From assembly GCA_965215345.1 (NCBI GenBank), contig CBDCDL010000002.1, forward strand, positions 4,588,001 through 4,652,000: a stretch of DNA of 64,000 nt, given 5' to 3'. Below the pieces are notes generated by a model. That model did no database searches and was not told where the DNA came from. It saw only the letters and a program-made list of their open reading frames with translations. Position numbers and translations under genes: made by a program. Each line of letters opens with the position of its first letter. The first letter of the stretch is position 1. This stretch comes from CATQHW01 sp965215345 (GTDB lineage Bacteria; Spirochaetota; Spirochaetia; SZUA-6; Bin103). Below, in pieces: positions 41,051 through 51,061 of the stretch.

Positions 41051-41645
41051 CCGCCTGGCGGACCGCACCCTCGACAAGACGCAGATCGCGGCCCTTCCGC
41101 TCGGCTGGTTTCCCGGCACGATCCACGTGGCCGATTCGGCCGAGGCGGTCGCCGATGCGCTCACGGCCTTCGACGGCGTCGGCGTGCTGGGCCTGGACAC
41201 CGAGACCCGCCCCTCGTTCCGGCGTGGCGAGCGGCATCCGGTTGCCGTCCTGCAGCTCGCTTCCGACGAACACGCGGTGCTGGTGCAGCTTCGCTGGGCG
41301 GGTGTGCCGCCGCCGCTGCGCGACCTCCTGGAGTCGGAGCGGATCGTCAAGGCCGCGCAGGCGCCGGCTGACGAATTGCGCGCGCTGCGCACGCTCTACG
41401 GGGTACGACCCCGCGGAGTCGTCGATGTCGGCCGCACCGTGCGCGAAGCGGGCTTCACCCCCTCGAGCGTGCGCGGTCAGGCCGCGCACTTTCTGGGTAT
41501 CCGCATCTCCAAGAGCGCGCAGGTGTCCAACTGGGCCGAACGCCGCCTGACACCCGCTCAGCAGCGCTATGCGGCCACCGACGCCTGGGTGTGCCGCCGG
41601 AGCTACCTGACGCTTGCGGAACGCGCCGACGGAGCGCCGGGGTGA
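41031..41645 (+). CDS. RNase D-like 3'-5' exonuclease (DEDDy)
   Basis: 204-residue single-domain exonuclease. Exo I is VLGLDTETRPSF (Asp and Glu, about 54-56). The Exo II region contains KAAQAPADELRAL, with Asp as the likely ligand. Exo III is RLTPAQQRYAATDAWVCRRSY (Tyr and Asp). There is no HRDC domain, so it is shorter than canonical RNase D and more like YprB/WRN-exo stand-alone proteins; RNA or DNA could be the substrate. It starts at ATG 41031 inside the immunophilin gene, and its TGA overlaps the GTG of the lipoprotein gene. Confidence 0.85.
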   Translation: MPPTDGSRLADRTLDKTQIAALPLGWFPGTIHVADSAEAVADALTAFDGVGVLGLDTETRPSFRRGERHPVAVLQLASDEHAVLVQLRWAGVPPPLRDLLESERIVKAAQAPADELRALRTLYGVRPRGVVDVGRTVREAGFTPSSVRGQAAHFLGIRISKSAQVSNWAERRLTPAQQRYAATDAWVCRRSYLTLAERADGAPG

Positions 41646-42268
41646 GCGCGGTGCGCTCCCTGGCGGCCGTGTGCCTGGCGGCCGTCACGCTCACGTCGTG
41701 CGTGGACATCGAGATGCGCCTCGTCATGCGGCGCGACGGCGCCGGCCGCCTGGAGTTCAGCTATCGCGTCCCGCGGGAGGCGGCCACCCTGATGGACCCG
41801 GTCGAAGGCGTCCCGGCCGTGCCGCTGCCGATCGACCGGGCGGACTTCGAGGCGTCGCTCGCCGGCGCGGACGGCGTCCGCCTGCGCCGGTTCCGGCGCA
41901 CGGACCAGGAGGAAGAGGTGCGCATCGAAGCCCGGATCGACTTCGACAGCATCGACGCGCTCCGCGCCGTCCCGGGGTTCGCGGACCTGCCGGTATCCTT
42001 CACGGCCACGGGCGCAGGCGGCGGGGAGCTGTCCCAGCGCGTGGTGCCCGCACGGCCCGCCCGCGACGCGCCGGACGAGCGCATGGTGGAGTTCGTGCAG
42101 GCCCATGCCGGCGATTCGCGGGTGACGTTCGTGGTGGTCGCGCCCCGCGACATTCAGGCTGCCGACGGGGGGACGATCGACGCCGACCGCCGCACCGCGC
42201 GCTTCTCGCAGTCGCTGGCCGACTACCTGACGGAGGCCGGCCCGGTGGATCTGACGGTCCGGTGGTAG
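41642..42268 (+). CDS. Hypothetical lipoprotein
   Basis: 208-residue exported protein with a type II signal peptide; the lipobox is VTLTSC (cysteine about residue 20). The mature part opens VDIEMRLVMRRDGAGRLEFS, a beta-rich pattern reminiscent of LppM/DUF3153-type lipoproteins, but the match is not strong enough to name a family. A second motif-like block is VTFVVVAPRDIQAADGGTID. It starts at GTG 41642 overlapping the nuclease stop (GTGA). It is the last gene before the V-ATPase promoter. Function unknown. Confidence 0.7.
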   Translation: MSAVRSLAAVCLAAVTLTSCVDIEMRLVMRRDGAGRLEFSYRVPREAATLMDPVEGVPAVPLPIDRADFEASLAGADGVRLRRFRRTDQEEEVRIEARIDFDSIDALRAVPGFADLPVSFTATGAGGGELSQRVVPARPARDAPDERMVEFVQAHAGDSRVTFVVVAPRDIQAADGGTIDADRRTARFSQSLADYLTEAGPVDLTVRW

Positions 42269-42270
42269 GG

Positions 42271-42300
42271 TTGACGCAAGGGCATGCGATGGGCCATAGT
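42271..42300 (+). promoter_or_regulatory. Putative promoter of the V-ATPase operon
   Basis: TTGACG (42271-42276), an 18-nt spacer and CATAGT (42295-42300). It is the best -35 match in the window and lies about 75 nt before the first ATPase gene. The leader contains GCCGCC/GGCGG repeats that could fold. Confidence 0.5.
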
Positions 42301-42375
42301 ATGGGCACCAGCCGCCTGTGGCGGTACGACCGCCTGATTTCCCCTTAGGCAAAACATCCACTGGAGCTCGGTACG

Positions 42376-42681
42376 ATGGACGTTCTCAAAGACGTGAAGA
42401 AGGCGGAGGAAGACGCCGAGAGCATCGAACGGGACTACCGTGCCAAAGCCGCCGAGCTTCTTGCCTCCGTGACCGACAGACTCGACGAACGCCGGCAGGA
42501 CCTCACGGCGGAGCTTGACGGCGATCTGGAGCGGCGTACTGCCGAGCTCGATCGCCAGTTCCATGCCGAACGGGAAACGATCGTCGCCTCCGGGCGCCGG
42601 CAGCGCAAAGCGGCGGAAACCTCCGCGAGCAGCCGCCATGACGCGGCACTGCAGCTCATCCTGAAGCGAATACAGCGGTAG
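42376..42681 (+). CDS. V/A-type ATPase peripheral-stalk subunit G/H
   Basis: 101-residue, almost entirely charged helical protein (KDVKKAEEDAESIERDYRAK and DLERRTAELDRQFHAERETI) forming a long coiled coil. It matches the G/H (AhaH/NtpF-like) subunit that pairs with subunit E in the peripheral stalk. Sequence conservation is low in this family, so position before subunit I in a complete operon is important evidence. No membrane segment is present. It ends 7 nt before the GTG of subunit I. Confidence 0.8.
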   Translation: MDVLKDVKKAEEDAESIERDYRAKAAELLASVTDRLDERRQDLTAELDGDLERRTAELDRQFHAERETIVASGRRQRKAAETSASSRHDAALQLILKRIQR

Positions 42682-42688
42682 TCCGCGC

Positions 42689-44710
42689 GTGGCCATCGCA
42701 GACCTCATCAAGGTGGAGGTCGTCCTGCCGAAGGACGACCTGGACAGCGCTCTGTCCGGACTGGAGCGCTCCGGGTTGCTGCATGTCGACGATATCCACG
42801 ACCGGCTCGATGAAGAGCTCGCCGAGCAGGAAGCGGAGGCGCCCGTGGCGGGCGGGGGCGCGGCAGGCCGGCAGGCAGACATCGACTTCCTGTTGCAGCT
42901 CTTCCAGCGCTTCGCACCCGTCAAGAAGGGGTTGCTGGAGGAGTTCTTCGGCTCCCCCCCGCCACGGACACGCGACCAGCTCACGCACCTGGTCGAAAGC
43001 GTCGACGTGGCGGAGTTGCGCGGCCGGCTCGGCGCGGAGCTCGCCCGCTACGACGAGCTGCTCTCTGAGCAGGCGCTCCTGCAGCAGCGCCGGACCAACC
43101 TCGAACCCTGGCAGCCGCTCGACGCGAGCCTGGCGGATCTGTCCGCCGGCCGCCACACCACGCTGCTACCGGTGCGGATGCCCGGCAGCGCCGACGCCCT
43201 GACCGCTGCCGTCGGCGACGGCGCGCTCGGCCCGTCGGCGGCCTACGCTCCGGTTTCGGCCGGCAAGCGCGACAGCTACGGGGTGCTGGCCGTCCTGAAC
43301 GAGCAGCTCGCCGATGCCCAGGACGGCCTGCGCCGGCTGCGCGGCGAGGCGGTCGACCTGCCCGGCGACGACCTGACCCCGGCAGCCGCGCTGCGCGCGA
43401 CCGACGCCCGCATCGCGGAGATCGACGGCCGGCTCACCGAGCTGCGGCGCAGGTTCGTGACCGCTTCGGAGCGCTATCGGGGCGCGATCCTCGCGCACGC
43501 CGATGCCGCGTCCGGCACACGGGCGGAACAGGACGCCCGGCGCCGGCTGTACTACACGAAGCGCGCTGCGGTCCTCACCGGCTGGGTGCGCAGCGAACAC
43601 GCCGACCCCCTGCGCCTCGTGCTGTCCCAGACCTGCCCGGGGGCGCGGGCGCGATTCTCGGCGCCGGAGACGGCCGATGATCCGCCGGTCGACCTCAACA
43701 ATCATACCTTGATCCGACCCTTCGAATTCCTGATCCGCATGTTCGGCATGCCGAGGTACTTCGGCATCGACCCGACGCCGTTCGTGGCGGTGGCGATGAC
43801 GCTGTTCTACGCCGTGGCGCTCGGCGATGCCGGCTACGGAATGCTGCAGGTGCTCCTCTGCCTGTGGCTGATGCGCCGCTACGAGTCGGCCGGCGAGACC
43901 CGGCTGTTCCTGCGCATGTTCGTCATCACGGGCATCGCCGCGATCGTGGTGGGCGTGCTCACCTGGAGCTTCTTCGGCGCCAGCCCGGGCATCGAAGGAG
44001 GCAAGATACTGGGGTTCCTGCCGCTGATTACACCGACCACGCAGATCACGGAACTGATGGCATTCACCATCGGCGTCGGCGTCGTCCTCCAGCTCGCTTC
44101 GATCGTCGCCGGCGTGGTCGACTTCTGGAAGTCGGGCCAGCGTCTGGACGCCGTACTGGAGCGGGGGACGTGGCTGGCACTCCTGGTAGCGCTGATCTTC
44201 TGGATCGCCGTGCGCGCCGCCGGTGCGTCCGCGCTGGATGTTCCTTCCACGGTGCTGCTGGCGGCTGCCGCGGTGGCGGTGATCCTCTTCAGCATCCGGG
44301 AGGGAGGGAGCATCACCCGCGTGCTGACGGGTATCCTTTCGCTGTACGGGATCGTCGGCTACTACGGCCTGGTGGCGTTCTTCTCGGACGTCCTGTCCTA
44401 CATGCGGCTGGGAATCCTGGCCCTGACCTCGGCGTTCATCGGCCAGGTCGGCAACCTGATGGGCGGCCTGTTCTTCGCTGCCGGAGGCGGTGCGGCGCTG
44501 GTGATCGGCGTGCTCATCGGGGTACTCATCATCGTCCTGTTCCATGTCCTGAACCTGGTTCTCAGCATGCTGGGGGCCTTCGTACACTCGCTGCGGTTGA
44601 ATTACCTGGAGTCCTTCCAGCGGTACTTCGAGGGCGGAGGCCGTGCGTTCGCCCCGTTGCGCGGCGAAGCCAAGCACTATCGAATCGTCGACACCATATT
44701 GAATCGGTGA
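42689..44710 (+). CDS. V/A-type ATPase membrane subunit I (a-like)
   Basis: 673-residue stator subunit of the ion-conducting part. A long cytoplasmic N-terminal half (about 1-330) of coiled coils is followed by about seven to eight membrane helices starting at PFVAVAMTLFYAVALGDAGY, a highly conserved family block. Later helices contain SDVLSYMRLGILALTSAFIG; the arginine in that segment corresponds to the essential channel arginine opposite the K ring. It starts at GTG 42689. It ends 15 nt before subunit K. Confidence 0.95.
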   Translation: MAIADLIKVEVVLPKDDLDSALSGLERSGLLHVDDIHDRLDEELAEQEAEAPVAGGGAAGRQADIDFLLQLFQRFAPVKKGLLEEFFGSPPPRTRDQLTHLVESVDVAELRGRLGAELARYDELLSEQALLQQRRTNLEPWQPLDASLADLSAGRHTTLLPVRMPGSADALTAAVGDGALGPSAAYAPVSAGKRDSYGVLAVLNEQLADAQDGLRRLRGEAVDLPGDDLTPAAALRATDARIAEIDGRLTELRRRFVTASERYRGAILAHADAASGTRAEQDARRRLYYTKRAAVLTGWVRSEHADPLRLVLSQTCPGARARFSAPETADDPPVDLNNHTLIRPFEFLIRMFGMPRYFGIDPTPFVAVAMTLFYAVALGDAGYGMLQVLLCLWLMRRYESAGETRLFLRMFVITGIAAIVVGVLTWSFFGASPGIEGGKILGFLPLITPTTQITELMAFTIGVGVVLQLASIVAGVVDFWKSGQRLDAVLERGTWLALLVALIFWIAVRAAGASALDVPSTVLLAAAAVAVILFSIREGGSITRVLTGILSLYGIVGYYGLVAFFSDVLSYMRLGILALTSAFIGQVGNLMGGLFFAAGGGAALVIGVLIGVLIIVLFHVLNLVLSMLGAFVHSLRLNYLESFQRYFEGGGRAFAPLRGEAKHYRIVDTILNR

Positions 44711-44725
44711 CCTAAGGAGGCACGG

Positions 44726-45217
44726 ATGGAGATCTCTCTCGGCTTTGCGATCGCCCTGCTCGGCGGGGCCCTGGCCGCCGGTCTGGCGGCATACGGATCG
44801 TCGGTGGGCGTCGGCCTGGCCGGCGAGATGGCCGGCGGCGTCATCTCGGAAGATCCCGACCGTTTCGGCCTCATGCTGATCCTGCAGGCGCTGCCGGCGA
44901 CGCAGGCGATCTACGGGCTGGTGGTAGCGATCCTGGTACTGCTCAAGCTCGAAGCGCTCAGTGGCAACGCCCTGGTCGACCTCGACCTGAAGAGCGGTCT
45001 CTGGGTGTTCGCGGCCTGTGTGCCGGCGATGTTCGGCGAGCTCATATCGCCGATCTGGCAGGGCAAGGTGGCGGTCGCGTCGATGGGCGCGGTGGCCAAG
45101 AAGCCGGACACCTTCGGGCGCGCGCTGATCCTGCCGGTCATGGTGGAGACCTTCGGCTTGTTCGCGCTGATCGCCACCCTGATCATCCTGCAGGTCGCCA
45201 TCCCGTCCCTTGTCTGA
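44726..45217 (+). CDS. V/A-type ATPase rotor subunit K, Na+-site type
   Basis: 163-residue proteolipid with four helices, a duplicated hairpin, forming the rotor ring. The ion-binding glutamate is E141 in PVMVETFGLFAL. The residues that coordinate Na+ in Enterococcus hirae NtpK (L61, T64, Q65, Y68, Q110, E139) have matching positions here: L56, T59, Q60 and Y63 in LQALPATQAIYG, Q112 in PIWQGKVAVAS, and E141. The first hairpin has Q60 instead of a second acid. This suggests Na+ rather than H+ transport. It starts at ATG 44726 behind CTAAGGAGGCACGG. Confidence 0.95.
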   Translation: MEISLGFAIALLGGALAAGLAAYGSSVGVGLAGEMAGGVISEDPDRFGLMLILQALPATQAIYGLVVAILVLLKLEALSGNALVDLDLKSGLWVFAACVPAMFGELISPIWQGKVAVASMGAVAKKPDTFGRALILPVMVETFGLFALIATLIILQVAIPSLV

Positions 45218-45218
45218 G

Positions 45219-45818
45219 ATGGCCGGCGACAACCTGGTCGAGCAGATCCTGACCGCGGCGCGCGAGCGCGGCGAACAGGCGCTGCAGGCGGCGCAGGCGG
45301 ACTACGACGAACGGTATCGGGCGGGGCTGAACGAGCTCACGCGCACCATCGAGGAGCGGCGCGAGCGCGAGAACCGGCAGGCCGAGGACCGGCTGCGGCA
45401 GCGGCTGTCGGGGGCGCGGCTGGAACAGAAAAAGCAGCTCGTGTCGCTGCGCCGGCGACTGATCGACGACCTCTACCGCGACGCGTGGGATCATGTGAGC
45501 TCCGGGGACGCCTACCGCGCCTACCTGGAAGCCCAACTCCGCGAGCATGCCACGCCCGGCGACCGGCTGGTCGTCTCGCAGCGCGAAGCGGACCTCTTCG
45601 CCGGCGCATTGAGCGGTCTGCTGGCCGACCACGGCGTATCCCTGGCCGATGAGCAGGGCAGGTTCCGCGGCGGATTCATCATCGAGCGCGGCCCTGCCGG
45701 CCGAGCGGAGGTGCGTCTCAACTGTACGCTGGATCAGGCGTTCAGCGAGCTTCAGGAAGACACCGAGATCGATGCGGCCGAGGTCCTGTTCGGCACGGAA
45801 TCCGCCGGGAGCGCCTGA
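45219..45818 (+). CDS. V/A-type ATPase peripheral-stalk subunit E
   Basis: 199-residue subunit E. A long N-terminal helix rich in Ala/Arg/Glu (NLVEQILTAARERGEQALQA onward) pairs with the G/H subunit. The globular C-terminal domain (about 100-199) contains GGFIIERGPAGRAEVRLNCTLD, the conserved ending of the family. ATG 45219 begins one base after the K-subunit stop; a TTG at 45210 would overlap K and is less likely. It joins the V1 head to the membrane part as stator. Confidence 0.92.
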   Translation: MAGDNLVEQILTAARERGEQALQAAQADYDERYRAGLNELTRTIEERRERENRQAEDRLRQRLSGARLEQKKQLVSLRRRLIDDLYRDAWDHVSSGDAYRAYLEAQLREHATPGDRLVVSQREADLFAGALSGLLADHGVSLADEQGRFRGGFIIERGPAGRAEVRLNCTLDQAFSELQEDTEIDAAEVLFGTESAGSA

Positions 45819-45825
45819 GCGAGCG

Positions 45826-46818
45826 ATGCCGCGAACCGAGCGCGACTTCAACTTCCTGACCGGCCTCCTGAAGTGCCGGGAGCGCGAGCTGGGCGACGAG
45901 TCCCTCGCGCGGGAGCTGGTGTCGGCACGCAGCATGGCCGAGGTGGTCGCGGCACTGCCGCCGGGCCGCTTCGCCCAAGTCGTCGCGGCCGACCCCACCG
46001 ACGCCGGCATCGAACGGGCCGCCACCGAAGAGCTGGCGGAGCTCTGGAAGGTCGTGGCCGACTACGCCCCGGTCCCGGAGCTGGCCGATCTGGTGGCCGC
46101 CCCGCTCGATCTGCACAATCTCAAGACGGCGCTGCTCGGCCACCTGCGTGGCGAGCAGTCGACCGGCCTGTATCAGCCCACCGCGCTGGTGGACGACGAT
46201 GTGCTGGCCGAGGTGGGAGAGCTCTCGACCGCCCGCGTCCCCTACCACTACCTGCCCGCCATCCAGGCCGGCCTCACCGCCTACTACGGCGCTGATCGCT
46301 CCCCGCAGGCGCTGGAGCTGGCGATGGACCGCTCGCGCAGTCTCCTGCTGGTCGACATCGCCGCGCGGCGTTCGCGCGCACTGGCCGCGATCCTTGCCGA
46401 CTGGAGCGACCTGGCCGTGGCCGAGACGATCATGCGCGGCAAGGACGCCGGGCTTCCGTGGCGGGTCGTCCGCTGGGGATCGCACGGACTGCCGGAGCAG
46501 ACGCGGCTGCAGGAACTGTTCGACAGTCCCACGGGCGAGTGGGCGCAGATGCGCGTCTTCGCGCGCCCGCTGCTCACCGCCGCCGTGCAGGCGCTGGGCC
46601 AGGGCGCAGGCACGCGGGAGACGATCCTGCGGCTGCAGGCCGAGCTCACCACACGGTTGGGAGCCTCCCGCTACGCACCGGCGTCTCTGGAGTACGCCTA
46701 CTACTTCGTGCGCCGCAAGCTCAACGATCTGGCCAGCTTCCGCATCTCCTGCCTGGGCGCGCTGCGCGAGCTGTCGAACGAAGCGCAGGCGGCCCGTCTG
46801 AACCTGGGTTTCGGTTGA
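45826..46818 (+). CDS. V/A-type ATPase subunit C
   Basis: 330-residue funnel-shaped subunit C (equivalent to eukaryotic d), which sits on the K ring and couples it to the central shaft. Three related helical repeats are visible, each with a L-K/R-x-L or HNLKTALLG-type segment (for example LDLHNLKTALLGHLRG, about residue 95). The last block, YAYYFVRRKLNDLASFRISC, is characteristic of the family. It starts at ATG 45826, 7 nt after subunit E, and ends two bases before the next ATG. Confidence 0.92.
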   Translation: MPRTERDFNFLTGLLKCRERELGDESLARELVSARSMAEVVAALPPGRFAQVVAADPTDAGIERAATEELAELWKVVADYAPVPELADLVAAPLDLHNLKTALLGHLRGEQSTGLYQPTALVDDDVLAEVGELSTARVPYHYLPAIQAGLTAYYGADRSPQALELAMDRSRSLLLVDIAARRSRALAAILADWSDLAVAETIMRGKDAGLPWRVVRWGSHGLPEQTRLQELFDSPTGEWAQMRVFARPLLTAAVQALGQGAGTRETILRLQAELTTRLGASRYAPASLEYAYYFVRRKLNDLASFRISCLGALRELSNEAQAARLNLGFG

Positions 46819-46820
46819 TC

Positions 46821-47168
46821 ATGGCCGGCTCTTCGGAGACGAGCTACAAGATCGCCATGATCGGCGACGCGTCCACGGTCGCGGGCTTCGCGGCCGGCGG
46901 CGTGCAGGGCTACCCGCAGGACCCGGACGATCCGGCGCAGACCCTGTCCGTCCTGACCGATCTGGCGCGGAGCGGCGAGTATGCGATCATCTTCATCACC
47001 GAGCAGTTGGCCGAGCCGCTGTTCGACGCCATCGAACGGATAGAGACCGGCGCGGTGCCGGCGATCATCATCGTCCCCGATCAGTCGGGGACCCGCGGCA
47101 TCGGCTACGAGCGCATCCGCCATGCCGTCGAACGGGCGATCGGCATCGATCTGCTCGGCGCGAGCTGA
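46821..47168 (+). CDS. V/A-type ATPase central-stalk subunit F
   Basis: 115-residue Rossmann-like subunit F. It begins with YKIAMIGDASTVAGFAAGGV, the standard family opening, and ends with a flexible helix (GIGYERIRHAVERAIGIDLL) that reaches into the A3B3 head together with subunit D. It regulates coupling between ATP hydrolysis and rotation. It starts at ATG 46821 just after subunit C; subunit A follows after 26 nt. Confidence 0.93.
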   Translation: MAGSSETSYKIAMIGDASTVAGFAAGGVQGYPQDPDDPAQTLSVLTDLARSGEYAIIFITEQLAEPLFDAIERIETGAVPAIIIVPDQSGTRGIGYERIRHAVERAIGIDLLGAS

Positions 47169-47194
47169 CACACAGACAGGGGAGAAAGCAGGAA

Positions 47195-48990
47195 ATGGCT
47201 GGGATCATCACGCGGGTTTCGGGCCCATTGGTGCAGGCGCAAGGCCTGGACAACCCGATCATGTACGAGGTGGTCAAGGTCGGCGACGCGGGCCTGTTCG
47301 GCGAGATCATCGGCATCGAAGGCGACAGCGTGTCCATCCAGGTCTACGAGGAGACCGGCGGCATCGGCCCCGGCGAGCAGGTGGCCAGCACCGGCACGCA
47401 GCTCTCGGTCGAGCTCGGCCCCGGCCTCATCGAGCAGATCTACGACGGCATCCAGCGCCCGCTGGACGTGATCGCCGGCGACCACGGCGAGTTCATCGCG
47501 CGCGGCATCGAGGCGCCCCCGATCGATCAGGAGTGCATCTGGGAATTCAACGCAACCGCCGACAGCGGCGAGCAGGTGACCGCCGGACAGCGGCTCGGCT
47601 GGGTTCAGGAGACGGAGATCGTCAGGCACTGGATCATGGTGCCGCCCGGCCTGTCCGGCACGCTCAGCGGCCTGCGCTCCGGCTCGTTCACGGTCAAGGA
47701 CGTGATCGGCACGCTCACCGACGAGCTGGGCACCACCCACGAGCTGCGCCTCGCGCACCGCTGGCCGGTCCGCATCGGACGGCCCTACCGGCGCAAGGTC
47801 AACCCCGACACGCCGCTGGTCACCGGCCAGCGGGTGGTCGACACCTTCTTCCCGCTGGCCAAGGGCGGCACCGCCTGCGTGCCGGGGCCGTTCGGCTCCG
47901 GCAAGACGGTCGTCCAGCACCAGCTCTCCAAGTGGGCGGACGCCGACATCATCGTCTACGTGGGCTGCGGCGAGCGCGGCAACGAGATGACCGACGTCCT
48001 GCTGGAGTTCCCGGAGCTGACCGACCCGAAGTCGGGGCGCCCGCTCATGGAGCGCACCGTGCTGATCGCCAATACTTCCAACATGCCGGTCGCCGCCCGC
48101 GAGGCGTCGGTCTTCACCGGCATCACGCTGGCCGAGTACTTCCGCGACATGGGCTACGACGTGGCGCTCATGGCCGACTCCACCTCACGCTGGGCGGAAG
48201 CCATGCGCGAGATCTCCGGCCGCCTGGAGGAGATGCCGGGCGAGGAGGGGTACCCGGCTTACCTCTCGTCGCGGATCGCCGAGTTCTACGAGCGCGCCGG
48301 CAAGGTGATCCCGCTGGGATCGGAAGAGCTGTGCTCGCTGTCGGTGATCGGCGCGGTGTCGCCGCCGGGCGGCGACCTGTCCGACCCGGTCGTGCAGGGC
48401 ACCCTGCGCGAGGTGCGCGTGTTCTGGTCGCTGGAGGCGCGGCTGGCCTACGCCCGGCACTTCCCGTCGGTCGACTGGCTGACGTCCTATTCGCTGTACT
48501 CCGACGCGATGGGCCGCTTCTACGACACGGAAGTCTCGCCTGCGTTCCTGTCCGACCGCGCCGAGGCGCTGCGCCTGTTGCAGGAGGAATCGGACCTGCA
48601 GGAGATCGTGCGTCTGGTCGGCATCGACTCGGTGTCACCGCAGGACCGGCTGGTGCTGGAGACCGCGCGGTCGCTGCGCGAGGACTTCCTGCAGCAGAAC
48701 GCCTTCCACGACGTGGACACCTACGCGTCGCTGGACAAGCAGCGCCTGATGCTGCGCACCATCCTGAGCTTTCACGAGCAGGGGCTTGCGGCGCTGGACC
48801 GCGGCGCCGACGTCAACGCCGTCGCCGAGCGGCCCATCCGCGAGCGGATCGGCCGCATGAAATTCGTGCCGGAGCAGGAGCGCGAGTCGCTCGCCGAGCT
48901 CCAGGAAGAAATGAAGCAGGACATCGCATCGCTCGGCTCCGGTTCCGGTTCCGCAGCCGGGGCCGAGCTGGCGGCGACCGAGGGGGCCAG

Positions 48991-48994
<4 letters not shown>
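47195..48994 (+). CDS. V/A-type ATPase catalytic subunit A
   Basis: 599-residue catalytic subunit. The phosphate loop is GPFGSGKTVVQHQLSKW (about 231-247); the catalytic glutamate lies in YVGCGERGNEMTDVL. The ARSxSRW-like block is seen as ADSTSRWAEAMREISGRLEE. The characteristic non-homologous insertion of V/A-type A subunits (about 110-190) is present. It starts at ATG 47195 behind AGGGGAGAAAGCAGGAA. The stop overlaps the start of subunit B (ATGA), giving equal stoichiometry through coupled translation. Confidence 0.97.
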
Positions 48995-50391
<1,397 letters not shown>

Positions 50392-50421
50392 GGCCGGCAG
50401 CGGAGAGCAGGGGAGCGGCGG

Positions 50422-51039
50422 ATGGCGATCGCGGTCAGTCCGAACAGGATGGAGTTGCTGCGCCTGAAGAAGAAACAGGTGGTTGCGGAGCGGGGCCACA
50501 AGCTGCTCAAGGACAAGCTCGAAGGGCTGCTGCAGGACTTCACCGAGATCGTGCGCCGCTACCAGGTCCTGCGCCGGGAAGTGGACGCGGAGATCGCCGA
50601 GCTGTTCAAGCGGTTCATCATGGCCTCGGCGTCCATGCCGGCTCCCCTGTACCGCGCGGCCCTGGCATTCCCGGAGTGCGAAGCGCGGCTGTCCATGAGC
50701 GAGCGCATGATCATGAACGTGCACGTGCCGGTCTTCGACTTCTCCATCGAAGGCAACATGATCTCCTACGGCATCGACGATACCACCAGCGACCTCGACG
50801 ACGCCATGGGCGCGCTGCGCGAGACGCTGCAGCGCATGGTCGAGCTGGCGGAGATCGAGAAGACGATCGAGCTGGTGGCCGACGAGATCGAGCGCACGCG
50901 GCGCCGCGTGAACGCGCTGGAGTACGTGCTGATCCCGCAGCAGGCCGACACCATCAAGTACATCAGCGCCAAGCTTCAAGAGCTGGAACGCGGCAACATC
51001 AGCCGCCTCATGAAGATCAAGGACTTGGTCGCAATGTGA
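50422..51039 (+). CDS. V/A-type ATPase central-stalk subunit D
   Basis: 205-residue rotor axle protein made of two long antiparallel helices: SPNRMELLRLKKKQVVAERG to about residue 70, and LVADEIERTRRRVNALEYVL near the end. Both blocks are strongly conserved in the family. It starts at ATG 50422 behind GCAGGGGAGCGGCGG. It is the last gene of the ATPase operon; ddl on the opposite strand ends 22 nt away. That gap holds a repeated CGCAATGTGACAA (overlapping the stop codon) and no strong terminator hairpin. Confidence 0.96.
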   Translation: MAIAVSPNRMELLRLKKKQVVAERGHKLLKDKLEGLLQDFTEIVRRYQVLRREVDAEIAELFKRFIMASASMPAPLYRAALAFPECEARLSMSERMIMNVHVPVFDFSIEGNMISYGIDDTTSDLDDAMGALRETLQRMVELAEIEKTIELVADEIERTRRRVNALEYVLIPQQADTIKYISAKLQELERGNISRLMKIKDLVAM

Positions 51040-51061
51040 CAAGCCGCAATGTGACAACCGG

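Noticed and set aside
51030..51057. Duplicated CGCAATGTGACAA overlapping the V-ATPase subunit D stop
   Set aside because: Two short direct copies only; probably a local slippage duplication with no evident function.
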